NCBI RefSeq assembly: GCF_009363535.1
Contig: NZ_CP045369.1
Span: forward strand, 2,305,001-2,369,000
Reading direction: 5' to 3'
Source: Microbulbifer sp. THAF38
GTDB lineage: Bacteria > Pseudomonadota > Gammaproteobacteria > Pseudomonadales > Cellvibrionaceae
DNA length: 64,000 bases
The position numbers were made by a program, and so were the translations under genes. Shown piece by piece: positions 9,621-17,732 of the stretch (positions within the stretch are counted from its first letter, which is position 1; every line of letters begins with the position of its first letter). The notes beneath the pieces are model-generated. The model searched no databases and was not told the DNA's origin. It was given only the letters and a program-made list of their open reading frames with translations.

Positions 9621-11282
9621 TTATGGCTTCTCATTACTGGAAGTCTTTTTATCGTTTACAGAGTCGCCGGGCGCCCCCCAATCCCCCTCCTCACTCCAGG
9701 GGTCATCTTCAGGCAAGTCCTCTATATAGATTTCCTTTTCTTCATAGTTGGGCTGGTAACGTAAATCGTACTGTGCTGCCTTAACGATCGACATGCAAAG
9801 CAATACCGCCACAAACAACAAGGGGACACCACCTATAATACTTGCCGTTTGCAATGCCTCCAGCCCACCGAGGAATAGTAAAGTGATGGGCATTACAGAT
9901 AGTGCAAATGCCCAGAAAAGCCGGTTCCAGCGAGCGGGCTCTCCAACTATTTCTTTTTGCACAACAGCAGCCAAAATATAGGATATAGAATCAAATGTTG
10001 TGGCCGTAAAAATTATCGCAAGTAGAGTAAAAGTGAATATCACCAGCTTGCTAAGCGGTAGTGTTTTTAAGATGGCGAATATAGTTGCCGTTACGCCTTG
10101 CTGGTTAAGTGATTGCACAACATCTAACTCACCAGAAAACTGCAAGTAGACACCATAGTTGCCCAGAATCAAGAAAAATAGAAAACACCCCAAAGTACCA
10201 TAAAATATTGCACCGACAACCATTGCTTTTATTGTTCTTCCCCGGGATATACGGGCAATAAACAAACCTACACTTGGCGCAAACACCAGCCACCAGGCCC
10301 AGTAAAAGATAGTCCAGTCTTGAGGAACATAGGTTTGCGGGAACTCCTTAAAGCGGCCAAAAGGCTCCATCCAAGTAGCCATATGAAGAATATCGTTTAG
10401 CATTCTACCCAGAGAATCCAATCCCGCACTCAACATAAATAATGTTGGACCCACAATAAATACAAAGGCCAACAAAAGAATAGAAAGCCACATATTGAGA
10501 TTAGAGAGTGTTTGTATTCCCTTTTTCAATCCAGCATACACGCTACAGCCAAAAATCGAGGTACAGAGCATCAAAATAAAAATTTGTGTAGTGATACCTG
10601 TAGGGACACCAAGTAGTTCATGGGCACCTTCTGAGATTAAAGGTGCGGCAATGCCCAGTGTCGTAGCCCCACCGCCCAACATGCCAAATACAAAACACAC
10701 ATCTATTAGTTTACCGATGGATCCTTTGGCTCTTTGTTCGCCCAGAATGGGCATAAGAGCCTCACTAATCTTTAATACATTGCGATGCCTTACATAATAA
10801 AAATAGGCGATAGGAAGAGCTGGAATAAGATAAATAGACCAGGCAATTGGGCCCCAGTGAAATATTCCATAGGCCATTGCCCAACGTGCAGCTTCTGGCG
10901 TATTTCCCTTTACCTCAAAGGGTGGGGTTTGGTAATAATAAATCCACTCCACCATAGACCAATATAAAATGGAAGCTCCAATTCCGGTGCAGAAAAGCAT
11001 TGAAGCCCAGGAGAGCGTACTGAACTCCGGTTCTTCCTCAGGTTTTCCAAGTTTGATTTGACCTATATCGCTAAAAATGATGTAGGTCATAAAAAGCAAT
11101 GCCCCAACCCCTAGCAACAGATAAAACACTCCCAGATCATCCGTTACAAAGTTCTTTGCGTTCAGCACCCATTTGGTACCAAGCTTCGGATAAATAATGA
11201 GCGGTAGAGTAACCATCAGAAGCAAGCTAAGTGCACCAAAAAAAGTCGGCTTGTCGATGATCTGCTTAAAGTTCCCTGCCAA
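9621..11282 (-). CDS. BCCT-family transporter (paralogue 3)
   Basis: A 553-residue BCCT transporter, very similar to paralogue 2 throughout, including YWSMVEWIYYYQTPPF, the FYWAWWLVFAPSVGLF signature and the acidic tail motif EEKEIYIEDLPEDDPWS. Start is TTG at 11280-11282 with GGAGAG upstream. The 401-bp gap to paralogue 2 argues for separate promoters. Four BCCT genes in 11 kb is a high local density and points to heavy use of compatible solutes, or to use of such compounds as nutrients. A paralogue-specific substrate cannot be assigned by eye. Confidence 0.92.
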   Translation of the reverse strand: MAGNFKQIIDKPTFFGALSLLLMVTLPLIIYPKLGTKWVLNAKNFVTDDLGVFYLLLGVGALLFMTYIIFSDIGQIKLGKPEEEPEFSTLSWASMLFCTGIGASILYWSMVEWIYYYQTPPFEVKGNTPEAARWAMAYGIFHWGPIAWSIYLIPALPIAYFYYVRHRNVLKISEALMPILGEQRAKGSIGKLIDVCFVFGMLGGGATTLGIAAPLISEGAHELLGVPTGITTQIFILMLCTSIFGCSVYAGLKKGIQTLSNLNMWLSILLLAFVFIVGPTLFMLSAGLDSLGRMLNDILHMATWMEPFGRFKEFPQTYVPQDWTIFYWAWWLVFAPSVGLFIARISRGRTIKAMVVGAIFYGTLGCFLFFLILGNYGVYLQFSGELDVVQSLNQQGVTATIFAILKTLPLSKLVIFTFTLLAIIFTATTFDSISYILAAVVQKEIVGEPARWNRLFWAFALSVMPITLLFLGGLEALQTASIIGGVPLLFVAVLLCMSIVKAAQYDLRYQPNYEEKEIYIEDLPEDDPWSEEGDWGAPGDSVNDKKTSSNEKP

Positions 11283-11655
11283 TACTTCTCTCCGGGATAC
11301 TCAAAAAGCTATAGAGGCTGGTTGTAGGTGAGCCTACTTTGCGCGCTAGGCTAAAAGCGAGTGACTAAAGTAGCTGAAATTGATCAGATACTGACTGGCC
11401 TGCCAGTAAGTTTAGCTGCCTATCTTTTAGGCAGCCATTGCTGGTTAGATTGCTTGCGTAGTGGATTCCGTGTGCTATCGCTGCTTGCCAATTGTTGGCA
11501 AATAGCTACGATGCGTGAGCTCTACTTGCGGCTCCATAGGCTGCAACAGTAAAGTCGCCGAGTTTAGCAGGCCTATCAGGAAAGCATGAGAGCTCATATC
11601 AGTCATTCAAACGGAGCCTCACCGAGAAGTATAGCGAACCCAGCGCATTCTCAGG
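11283..11655. other. Intergenic region between BCCT and kfrA-like genes
   Basis: It contains a hairpin with 8-bp stem GCTGCCTA / TAGGCAGC near 11,416-11,434 without a T-run. A 63-codon GTG-initiated frame at 11361-11552 has no recognisable similarity or ribosome site and I do not call it. No other feature is apparent. Confidence 0.4.
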
Positions 11656-12711
11656 TTAGGATTTTAATGAGCTCTCCAGTTGAGTAAATTGGCCTTGGAT
11701 CATAGCTTTCTCTTGGATGAGTATGCGATTCTCATCCGTGACTTGCTCCAGGCGGTTTTGTGAAGCCGCTAATTCCGACTCCAATTTTTCCAGGGCGCTC
11801 TGTTGTAAGTGGACTTCCCTTCGAGTCGCAGAGCTTTCGCTCTGAAGTTGTGAGACACGCTCATGCAGACTGGCAATCTCAGCCTGTTTATCTTTCAGTT
11901 CACCACCCTGCATTTCCGCTTGTTGCCTCAGGTTGGCCGCTTCAGTGCTGGCAACCCCGACTTGCTCGCTGAGTTGTTGTTTTTCCCGGTTGAGCTCAAC
12001 AATCAATGCCTGCCCTTGCTTATAAAGCAGCTCCTGTTCATTGAACCTGCGCTCGGAGAGGGCTAGCTGCTCATTGAGTACCGCAATCTGGCCCTTCATC
12101 TGCTCAGAGCTAGCGCGGAATTGGTCCCGCTCATGCTGGCGGTCGTTCGCTGTGCGCTGCTGGAAATGCTCAAAGTGCTCGCGAACATCTCTATTCTCCT
12201 GCTTGATCTCCTCAATCGCCGCCTTTTGCTCGGCAATGCGCCCTAGGGCCTCCTGCCTCTGGTAGTCACTCTTCTCCAGGGCGCCCCGTGTTTCTTCCAG
12301 TGATTGTTTGAGTTTGCGCTTTTCGGTTTCTGTGATGGAGAGCTTTTGTTCCAGCTCCCGGATCCTGGCAGCTTGCTGGCTGGTGGTACTTCGCGATTCT
12401 TCCAGTTGCGAGGTGATTTCCTTTTCTTGTACCTGAAACTCCTGTTGCACTTCCTCTATTTGTTTATTTGCCGCTCCCTGGATTCTCTGATGTAGCTCCT
12501 TTAAGGCATCGACCAGATCCTTCGGGAGTCCATTCACATCGGTGTCACTTGCGGATTCACTTCGCCACCTTTTAAGCAAGGGGGCAATAGTGCTCTTACT
12601 ACCCGTTCCCAGCTGGGCGCGAACACGATCAACCGTTGGCTCCTCTCCGCGAACCTTAATCGCCTTTGCTGCCTGGACAATATCCAGATAAGTGACCCCT
12701 GTGCGCGCCAT
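11656..12711 (-). CDS. KfrA-like DNA-binding protein with long coiled coil
   Basis: A 351-residue protein. Residues 1-110 match the KfrA N-terminal DNA-binding domain (PF11740 type): GVTYLDIVQAAKAI, then PTVDRVRAQLGTGSKSTI, which is the helix-turn-helix. From about residue 85 to the end the sequence is a nearly uninterrupted heptad-rich coiled coil full of Gln, Glu, Lys and Arg. Plasmid KfrA proteins form filaments through such coils and repress their own genes. Here the gene is chromosomal in appearance and divergent from a tyrosine recombinase. An inverted repeat overlaps its likely promoter, as expected for autoregulation. No plasmid replication or partition genes lie nearby, so a plasmid role is not supported. 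Confidence 0.85.
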   Translation of the reverse strand: MARTGVTYLDIVQAAKAIKVRGEEPTVDRVRAQLGTGSKSTIAPLLKRWRSESASDTDVNGLPKDLVDALKELHQRIQGAANKQIEEVQQEFQVQEKEITSQLEESRSTTSQQAARIRELEQKLSITETEKRKLKQSLEETRGALEKSDYQRQEALGRIAEQKAAIEEIKQENRDVREHFEHFQQRTANDRQHERDQFRASSEQMKGQIAVLNEQLALSERRFNEQELLYKQGQALIVELNREKQQLSEQVGVASTEAANLRQQAEMQGGELKDKQAEIASLHERVSQLQSESSATRREVHLQQSALEKLESELAASQNRLEQVTDENRILIQEKAMIQGQFTQLESSLKS

Positions 12712-12740
12712 AAGCCTTGCCTCAGATTATTTCGTTACGA

Positions 12741-12768
12741 ATTACATAATACGTAATATTACATTATA
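12741..12768 (-). promoter_or_regulatory. Probable kfrA-like promoter and operator
   Basis: On the minus strand a TATAAT box lies at 12763-12768. Just downstream is the perfect palindrome GTAATATTAC (12753-12762), and a further ATTAC half-site lies at 12741-12745, giving three alternating ATTAC/GTAAT half-sites over the transcription start. This arrangement suits repression by a dimeric protein, most simply the KfrA-like product itself. Confidence 0.5.
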
Positions 12769-12804
12769 TTCGCCTCACTTCCACTTTCAAAATGCACTTC
12801 TATG

Positions 12805-12832
12805 ACCTTCGATAATGACTATTATCAAAGGT
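12805..12832. repeat. 28-bp dif-like inverted repeat next to the recombinase gene
   Basis: Left arm ACCTTCGATAA, 6-bp centre TGACTA, right arm TTATCAAAGGT. The arms are inverted repeats with one mismatch in 11. The 11-6-11 layout and the ATAA...TTAT inner ends are those of Xer/dif recombination sites. It lies 71 bp upstream of the tyrosine recombinase start. It could instead be an operator for either divergent gene. Confidence 0.45.
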
Positions 12833-12903
12833 TATAACCATGTAAGATGCCCCAAATAACGTACCTCCAGTACAAGTAGGGGCTTTCTAGCGATACGGGC
12901 ACC

Positions 12904-13911
12904 ATGAAAAATCACACTCCTCAACCCACCAAAAAGCGCGCTAACTCCCAGCCCCCCAGTACGCTTGGCGCTGGCGGCGAACTCCTAACCGATGAGGACA
13001 TTCAGAAGTACCTGAGCGCAGCCACCTCCGATAACACCCGCAGGGCCTACCGTTCAGCGGTTCGCCAGTTTGAAAAATGGGGCGGGCGGCTACCGACAGA
13101 TGGCAACACTCTGGTTCGGTATATCCTGGGCCGTGCAGAGGAGCTCAATCCTCGAACCCTGGATCTTCATCTCACCGCTATAGGCCAGTGGCACCAATAC
13201 CAGGGGATGCTCAATCCCATAACAGATCCGCTCGTGCAAAAAACGATGCGCGGTGTTCGTCGCACCCATGGCAAGCCCAAACAAAAATCGAAGGCCCTAG
13301 GTCTTCAGCACATTGCCACCATGACTCGACATTTGCGCAATCAACCTTCAAGCAAGAAAAGCGCCCGCGATCTCGCACTGATCTTGGTAGGGTTCTTTGG
13401 TGCTTTCCGGCGAAGTGAGCTGGTAGCGATTCAGGTGGAAAACCTGATCTGGGAGGATGAGGGCGTAATCGTAAGGCTCCCCAAGTCAAAAACAGACCAA
13501 AGTGGTGAAGGCATGATGCGCGCCCTGCCCTTTGGTACACCTAAGGCTTGCCCCGTAACAGCGCTTCGTACCTGGCTCAAGGTTGGCAACATTGAACGTG
13601 GTCCCGTGTTCCGGGCTGTGAATCGTTGGGATACAGTTCAAGACAGGCAACTTAATCCTGCAGCAGTCAATGACCTACTTAAGAACTTGGGCGCCGCCTG
13701 CGATTTCGACTTTGTCGGCGAACTGAGTAGCCACAGCTTTCGCCGTGGTCTGTCCACATCCGCGGCTCGGGAAAAGGTGGGCTTCGAGCTTATTAAGAAG
13801 CAAGGTGGTTGGAAAAGCGATGCCACGGTATGGGAATATATTGAAGAGGGGCAGCAGTTTACCGAAAACGCCTCCGCCATCTTGATGAAGAAGATGGCGG
13901 AGCTTCTTTAA
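12904..13911 (+). CDS. Tyrosine recombinase / site-specific integrase
   Basis: A 335-residue recombinase. The N-terminal SAM-like core-binding domain spans about residues 28-125 (TSDNTRRAYRSAVRQFEKW). The catalytic domain carries Arg170 (FRRSEL), a beta-hairpin Lys in PKSKTDQ (194-196), His277 and Arg280 (SHSFRRG), Trp303 in place of the usual second His (GGWKSDATVW) and Tyr312 as nucleophile. The set is complete, so the enzyme should be active. A Lys/Pro-rich 25-residue extension precedes the core-binding domain. The gene diverges from the KfrA-like gene; no tRNA, attL/attR pair or phage genes are visible around it, so it need not be a classical island integrase. Confidence 0.9.
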   Translation: MKNHTPQPTKKRANSQPPSTLGAGGELLTDEDIQKYLSAATSDNTRRAYRSAVRQFEKWGGRLPTDGNTLVRYILGRAEELNPRTLDLHLTAIGQWHQYQGMLNPITDPLVQKTMRGVRRTHGKPKQKSKALGLQHIATMTRHLRNQPSSKKSARDLALILVGFFGAFRRSELVAIQVENLIWEDEGVIVRLPKSKTDQSGEGMMRALPFGTPKACPVTALRTWLKVGNIERGPVFRAVNRWDTVQDRQLNPAAVNDLLKNLGAACDFDFVGELSSHSFRRGLSTSAAREKVGFELIKKQGGWKSDATVWEYIEEGQQFTENASAILMKKMAELL

Positions 13912-13920
13912 GGCACAACG

Positions 13921-14595
13921 CTATTGCTCTTGGGTACTTTTCTTGTCTCCCAGTCTTCCTGCAGCGTCACTCTTTCCTTTGGGCGGGATGCCAGGTCTTG
14001 TTGCTGTTTTTTTGTGTGTCGCATCGAAGACCGACTGCCACTCTTTATCAAATACTGCTGGGATAGGACCTGGAGTCCTCTTAAAGGACAAAACACCAAC
14101 ATGAGCCTCATGAACATGGGCATCAGAGGTTACCTCCTCGATAAACCCATGCATTTTCCCGCTACTGTCGAGAGTAAAGTTGCCCACACTTTCATCTGAG
14201 ACATCAACGGTCACTATACGAGTGGTATCGCCGGTATTTGAAAAGGCGAATATGCCGATATCCTTGCCAACAGTGCCTCCGTCTTTTGTCTCTTCGACAC
14301 CACTTAATTTGTGCTTTATATCGGCAGGCTTTTTGAAACTATCAATGAACCGGCCGCCGCCTCCTGTTTTTGTTTTCTTTAGGACCTTAAAAGTTCGGCA
14401 AAATATATCTTTGCCAACATTCAAAGCATCCTTTTTACTTTCATATAAAATGAATGACTCCCCATCGACCGCACACCAGGTGCCATCGATTGAGTTTTTT
14501 GAGTCAGGGTTTGCGCTTAATTGACCTGAATAAACTGCTGCCAATACCATGGTCGCAGGCAACAATTTAGATATAAGATATGGTTTCGCCTTCAT
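13921..14595 (-). CDS. Secreted or periplasmic protein of unknown function
   Basis: A 224-residue protein with a typical signal peptide (residues 1-28, cleavage near SANP). I do not recognise a family. Residues 36-70 contain DGTWCAVDGESFILYES and CRTFKVLKK, so two cysteines may form a disulfide. A Gly-rich loop (KTGGGGRF) and a mostly beta-strand-like body follow, and the last 40 residues are basic, Pro/Gly-rich and probably disordered. It is convergent with the recombinase gene, only 9 bp from its stop, so it may belong to the same accessory segment, but nothing ties it functionally. Confidence 0.7.
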   Translation of the reverse strand: MKAKPYLISKLLPATMVLAAVYSGQLSANPDSKNSIDGTWCAVDGESFILYESKKDALNVGKDIFCRTFKVLKKTKTGGGGRFIDSFKKPADIKHKLSGVEETKDGGTVGKDIGIFAFSNTGDTTRIVTVDVSDESVGNFTLDSSGKMHGFIEEVTSDAHVHEAHVGVLSFKRTPGPIPAVFDKEWQSVFDATHKKTATRPGIPPKGKSDAAGRLGDKKSTQEQ

Positions 14596-14951
14596 AGTGC
14601 ACCTCTGATTATCATTAGCTAACTACAAGTTAATAAAGTAGCGGATTAATTCAGTGGGCTCGTGAAATTTTCAGTTTCTTATTGAAAGAGATACGCCAGA
14701 TCAAAATTGAACCAATATATCTGTAGCAACCTATCAGCTTCGCTCCTATTATCATTGCGATCAACCAATGAAACACATGCAACCTAACCAGTGGCAACCT
14801 TGCCTTTGTCATTAGTAGCCGCCGGTTTCACTGTATCTTCAAACTACATATCATTAGACCCTATTGATAAAGTATTTTATTTTCTGACTGCTATACCTGT
14901 ATTCACATCTTGGCGCAGATTCAATACTGTGCAGCGAAAAGGAGATCAGAG
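14596..14951. other. Intergenic region, divergent promoters
   Basis: It separates the unknown secreted gene (leftward) from the flavodoxin-like gene (rightward) and must hold both promoters. I see no convincing -35/-10 pair, repeat or small gene in it. Confidence 0.35.
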
Positions 14952-15698
14952 ATGCCCCTGAACAATCAGCAAATCAAGGACTGTGAATCTAGCCATTGGG
15001 ACTTCTCAGATCTGAAAGCTCTATTCCTTAACTGTACCCTCAAGCCAACACCAGAACTTTCCCATACAGATGGGTTGATCAATATTTCCCGTGAGATTAT
15101 GGAGAGAAATAGCGTTGCGGTAAGTGTTCTAAGGCCGGTAGACCATGATATCGCCTTCGGCGTTTATCCAGACATGACCGAGCACGGCTGGGAAAATGAT
15201 GACTGGCCCAATATCTATCGCCAGGTTAGCGAGGCAGATATCCTCGTGATCACAACCCCCATTTGGCTTGGTGAAAAATCCTCAATCTGCACTCAAATAA
15301 TAGAGCGCCTCTACGCCAATTCATCAGATCTAAATGATCAGGGACAGTATGCCTATTACGGCAAAGTCGGTGGTTGCCTGATCACTGGTAATGAGGATGG
15401 CGCTAAACACTGTGCGATGAATATTCTCTATTCCCTGCAACACTTGGGGTATGTGATACCACCTCAAGCAGATGCCGGCTGGGTTGGTGAAGCCGGTCCC
15501 GGCCCTTCCTATCTAGACCCTGGGTCGGGCGGGCCTGAGAACGATTTTACCAACCGCAACACCTCTTTTATGACCTGGAATCTTTTACATCTGGCACGAA
15601 CTCTGAAGGACGCTGGCGGAATCCCCGCCCATGGCAACCAGCGCTCCGCCTGGGATGCAGGCTGCAAGCCCGATTTTCCCAACCCAGATTACCGTTAG
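14952..15698 (+). CDS. Flavodoxin-family / NADPH-dependent FMN reductase-like protein
   Basis: A 248-residue protein of the flavodoxin-like fold: a first strand with ALFLNCTLKPTPELSHT (FMN phosphate loop region, about residues 20-40), a central ADILVITTPIWLGEKSSI typical of NAD(P)H-dependent FMN reductases, and GGCLITGNEDGAKH before the last helices. It probably transfers electrons from NAD(P)H to FMN and then to a quinone or other small acceptor. The frame extends upstream to a TTG at 14910, but the ATG at 14952 has GGAG at the right distance and is preferred. It is followed 226 bp later by an MscS gene. Confidence 0.8.
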   Translation: MPLNNQQIKDCESSHWDFSDLKALFLNCTLKPTPELSHTDGLINISREIMERNSVAVSVLRPVDHDIAFGVYPDMTEHGWENDDWPNIYRQVSEADILVITTPIWLGEKSSICTQIIERLYANSSDLNDQGQYAYYGKVGGCLITGNEDGAKHCAMNILYSLQHLGYVIPPQADAGWVGEAGPGPSYLDPGSGGPENDFTNRNTSFMTWNLLHLARTLKDAGGIPAHGNQRSAWDAGCKPDFPNPDYR

Positions 15699-15924
15699 TA
15701 GGCTGCTGCATAAGGAATTTGCGATACCCGGCAAGGGTATCACCGGCCAATTCTATCGCTTTTTCCCTGAACATATTTACAAGTGGGGGCGCAAGAAGAT
15801 ACATTGCGCCCTTCTTTTATACCCCCGCCACACCCCCCTCGGCCCAATACCCATCAGCTATGCTTGCCGGGCAATAGCCAGAGGAGGTTGTTGCATATAA
15901 CAACAACGAGGTAATCCCCTTCGA

Positions 15925-16785
15925 ATGAAACCCGAGTTACTGCAACACATTCTCGAGAGCAAACTTTTTATTACCTTTTGTGTCATCGTAGTTATCTTAT
16001 TACTGCGAGGATTCGCCACGCTAGCCATTGTCCGCAGTGGTTGGGCAAAGGCAGATAAGCGCCGCCGCATCAATACCGTGCATAACCTGGGCAACCTGCT
16101 ATTGGTCATAGGTGTTATTGCTGTCTGGGTTACGGAATTACGCGAGTTTGCCCTATCGATTGCCGCCTTCTCGGTCGCTATCGTACTAGCCCTGCGAGAA
16201 GTTGTTCAGTGTCTGGTTGGGGGAGTTTATCAGGCCAATATGCGCTCCTTTACCGTAGGAGACTGGGTCAAAGTGGGCGATCAGTTTGGTGAGGTTACCG
16301 ACAGTGATTGGTTGAGCACCACACTTTTAGAGATCGACCCTCACGGTCTGGGCAACGGATATACCGGCACCACGCTCTATATCCCTAACAATGCTTTCTT
16401 TACCCAGCCAGTAAAGAACTTGAATTTCATGCGCCGCTATATCGAACATTCTTTCTCAATCACTCGTGAAAGCGGAAAAGTTAATCCCTTTGAGGCCAAG
16501 AACTTTATTGCGGAACGGCTTAAGGAGCACTGTGACTCCTTTCGCGAGGTTGCCGAACGTTACTGCAAGCTCATTGAGAACCGTATGGGTGTAGAGCTTG
16601 CTGGGCCGGATGCAAAAGTGTGTATCTCCAGTAATGAACTGGGCCACGATGTGATTACTGTTAAAGTATTTTGCCCGAGGGAAGAGGCCACAAATATCGA
16701 GCAGCTAGTCACAGAAGATTTCTACAACTTCTGGTTCGAGAAAACCAAGGAGCTGGAGATAAAAGAAGAAGCTAAAAGCTTATAA
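15925..16785 (+). CDS. Small-conductance mechanosensitive channel, MscS family
   Basis: A 286-residue inner-membrane protein. Two to three transmembrane helices occupy residues 10-100, ending in the pore-lining helix LSIAAFSVAIVLALREVVQCLVGG. The MscS beta domain follows (FTVGDWVKVGDQFGEVTD, then LYIPNNAFFTQPVKN). The C-terminal alpha/beta domain is shorter and more diverged than in E. coli MscS, and the Gly/Ala packing pattern of TM3 is only partly kept. The channel should open under membrane tension during hypo-osmotic shock, a natural partner for an osmolyte-rich gene neighbourhood. Confidence 0.88.
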   Translation: MKPELLQHILESKLFITFCVIVVILLLRGFATLAIVRSGWAKADKRRRINTVHNLGNLLLVIGVIAVWVTELREFALSIAAFSVAIVLALREVVQCLVGGVYQANMRSFTVGDWVKVGDQFGEVTDSDWLSTTLLEIDPHGLGNGYTGTTLYIPNNAFFTQPVKNLNFMRRYIEHSFSITRESGKVNPFEAKNFIAERLKEHCDSFREVAERYCKLIENRMGVELAGPDAKVCISSNELGHDVITVKVFCPREEATNIEQLVTEDFYNFWFEKTKELEIKEEAKSL

Positions 16786-16892
16786 ATGATTAGCTTTGGT
16801 AAGCGGGACAACATGGCATGGATGCCGCAGGCAATATGCCCCCCTACTAGCTCAAACAAATAGTTCAAGCAAACCTTATTGGTCGAGATCTC

Positions 16893-17099
16893 TTAAACAG
16901 TCATTTTTTGGCGCTTGAGTGCGCTGATCACAGCCTCCTCGCTCTCAAGGCGACTGCGAAACTCAGCAAGAGAGGGAAACGAAGAGAGATCAAGTGGGGT
17001 TGAATCCATCCAACGCCACAAGACAAATAGATAAGCATTGACCACCGTTCGGCGCCCAAGAAAGCCATCCCCCCAGCCTCCTTGAAAGAGGTGTCGAGC
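16893..17099 (-). pseudogene. Relic of a glutathione S-transferase gene (C-terminal part)
   Basis: On the minus strand the open frame from 17099 down to the TAA at 16893-16895 encodes 68 residues containing GFLGRRTVVNAYLFVLWRW and then LDLSSFPSLAEFRSRL, matching the end of the GST C-terminal helical domain (usually LxG...TVADAYLFV...LDLS.YPNL..). An in-frame TAG at 17100-17102 closes it upstream, and no N-terminal thioredoxin-like domain is found. It is therefore a decayed remnant. Confidence 0.7.
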
Positions 17100-17137
17100 C
17101 TACGAAAGTGCGCCTCTATTTTTTATAAGTATATTGA

Positions 17138-17368
17138 TGGGTAGGATCAGAGGATGTCTACGAGGTACAGGTTGTGGCAGATGGTGGTGGCTCTCCAACC
17201 CAGATCGCAGATGAAATTTCCATCGAGCGAATGAGGAACGCTGGCGTAGGCATTACCACAACAAATCAACTAATGGCAGAGCTCGCTACAGATTGGGCCA
17301 ATACAACGGGTCAAACCATCCAGTCCATTATGTACGAAGAGATATTGAAGCCTTTAGTTGAAGGCTAG
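17138..17368 (+). pseudogene. Relic of an isochorismatase-family hydrolase gene (C-terminal part)
   Basis: The frame opens after a TGA at 17135-17137 and reads EDVYEVQVVADGGGSPTQIA, then ERMRNAGVGITTTNQLMAEL, ending at a TAG. This is the C-terminal third of a YcaC-like isochorismatase/cysteine hydrolase (consensus GYEVYVVADASG...ERM..AG..ITT..Q...EL..DW). The N-terminal part with the catalytic Asp, Lys and Cys is missing. With the GST relic next door, the region looks like a deletion scar. Confidence 0.7.
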
Positions 17369-17732
17369 ACTCTGTTGGCGTTTATTCGATAGCGACTACG
17401 GATAACCATTTATTAGACAGGATTAGTTCTGATCAACCCCCAGGGGTAACTTCTTTATCACCGCTCAGCATAACCTCCATACGGCTGACTTGTGTGCCCT
17501 CCAAAACCTACATTTACCCCTCCCCAATACCGACACCGACACCGACACCAAAAGACTCACTGACACTCAGGGACCCAATAGTCAGGAGCCTTGGGGCTTC
17601 TTTGCTACCTAGTACAGGCAGACCGCCACCATTCTAATAAATCGATAGGTTTAGCGGTTTCTTTCTAATTTTCAATCTAATAAAGCGATGGTTAAATGGT
17701 GCCCAATCCAATCAACTTACGAGGGGCCAAAC
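17369..17732. other. Gene-free stretch with a short hexanucleotide repeat
   Basis: Between the isochorismatase relic and azoR. It contains 3.5 copies of ACCGAC in tandem at 17529-17549 and a downstream ribosome site for azoR. No gene is seen. Confidence 0.5.

Noticed and set aside
11361..11552. 63-codon frame on the plus strand between BCCT and kfrA-like genes
   Set aside because: GTG start without ribosome site, Leu/Cys-rich chance-like composition, no recognisable family.
12904..14595. Idea that the recombinase marks a classical genomic island or prophage
   Set aside because: No tRNA, no flanking direct repeats and no phage or conjugation genes are visible on either side.
17529..17549. 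ACCGAC tandem repeat considered as a CRISPR or regulatory array
   Set aside because: Only 3.5 copies of a hexamer without spacers; a chance microsatellite is more likely.
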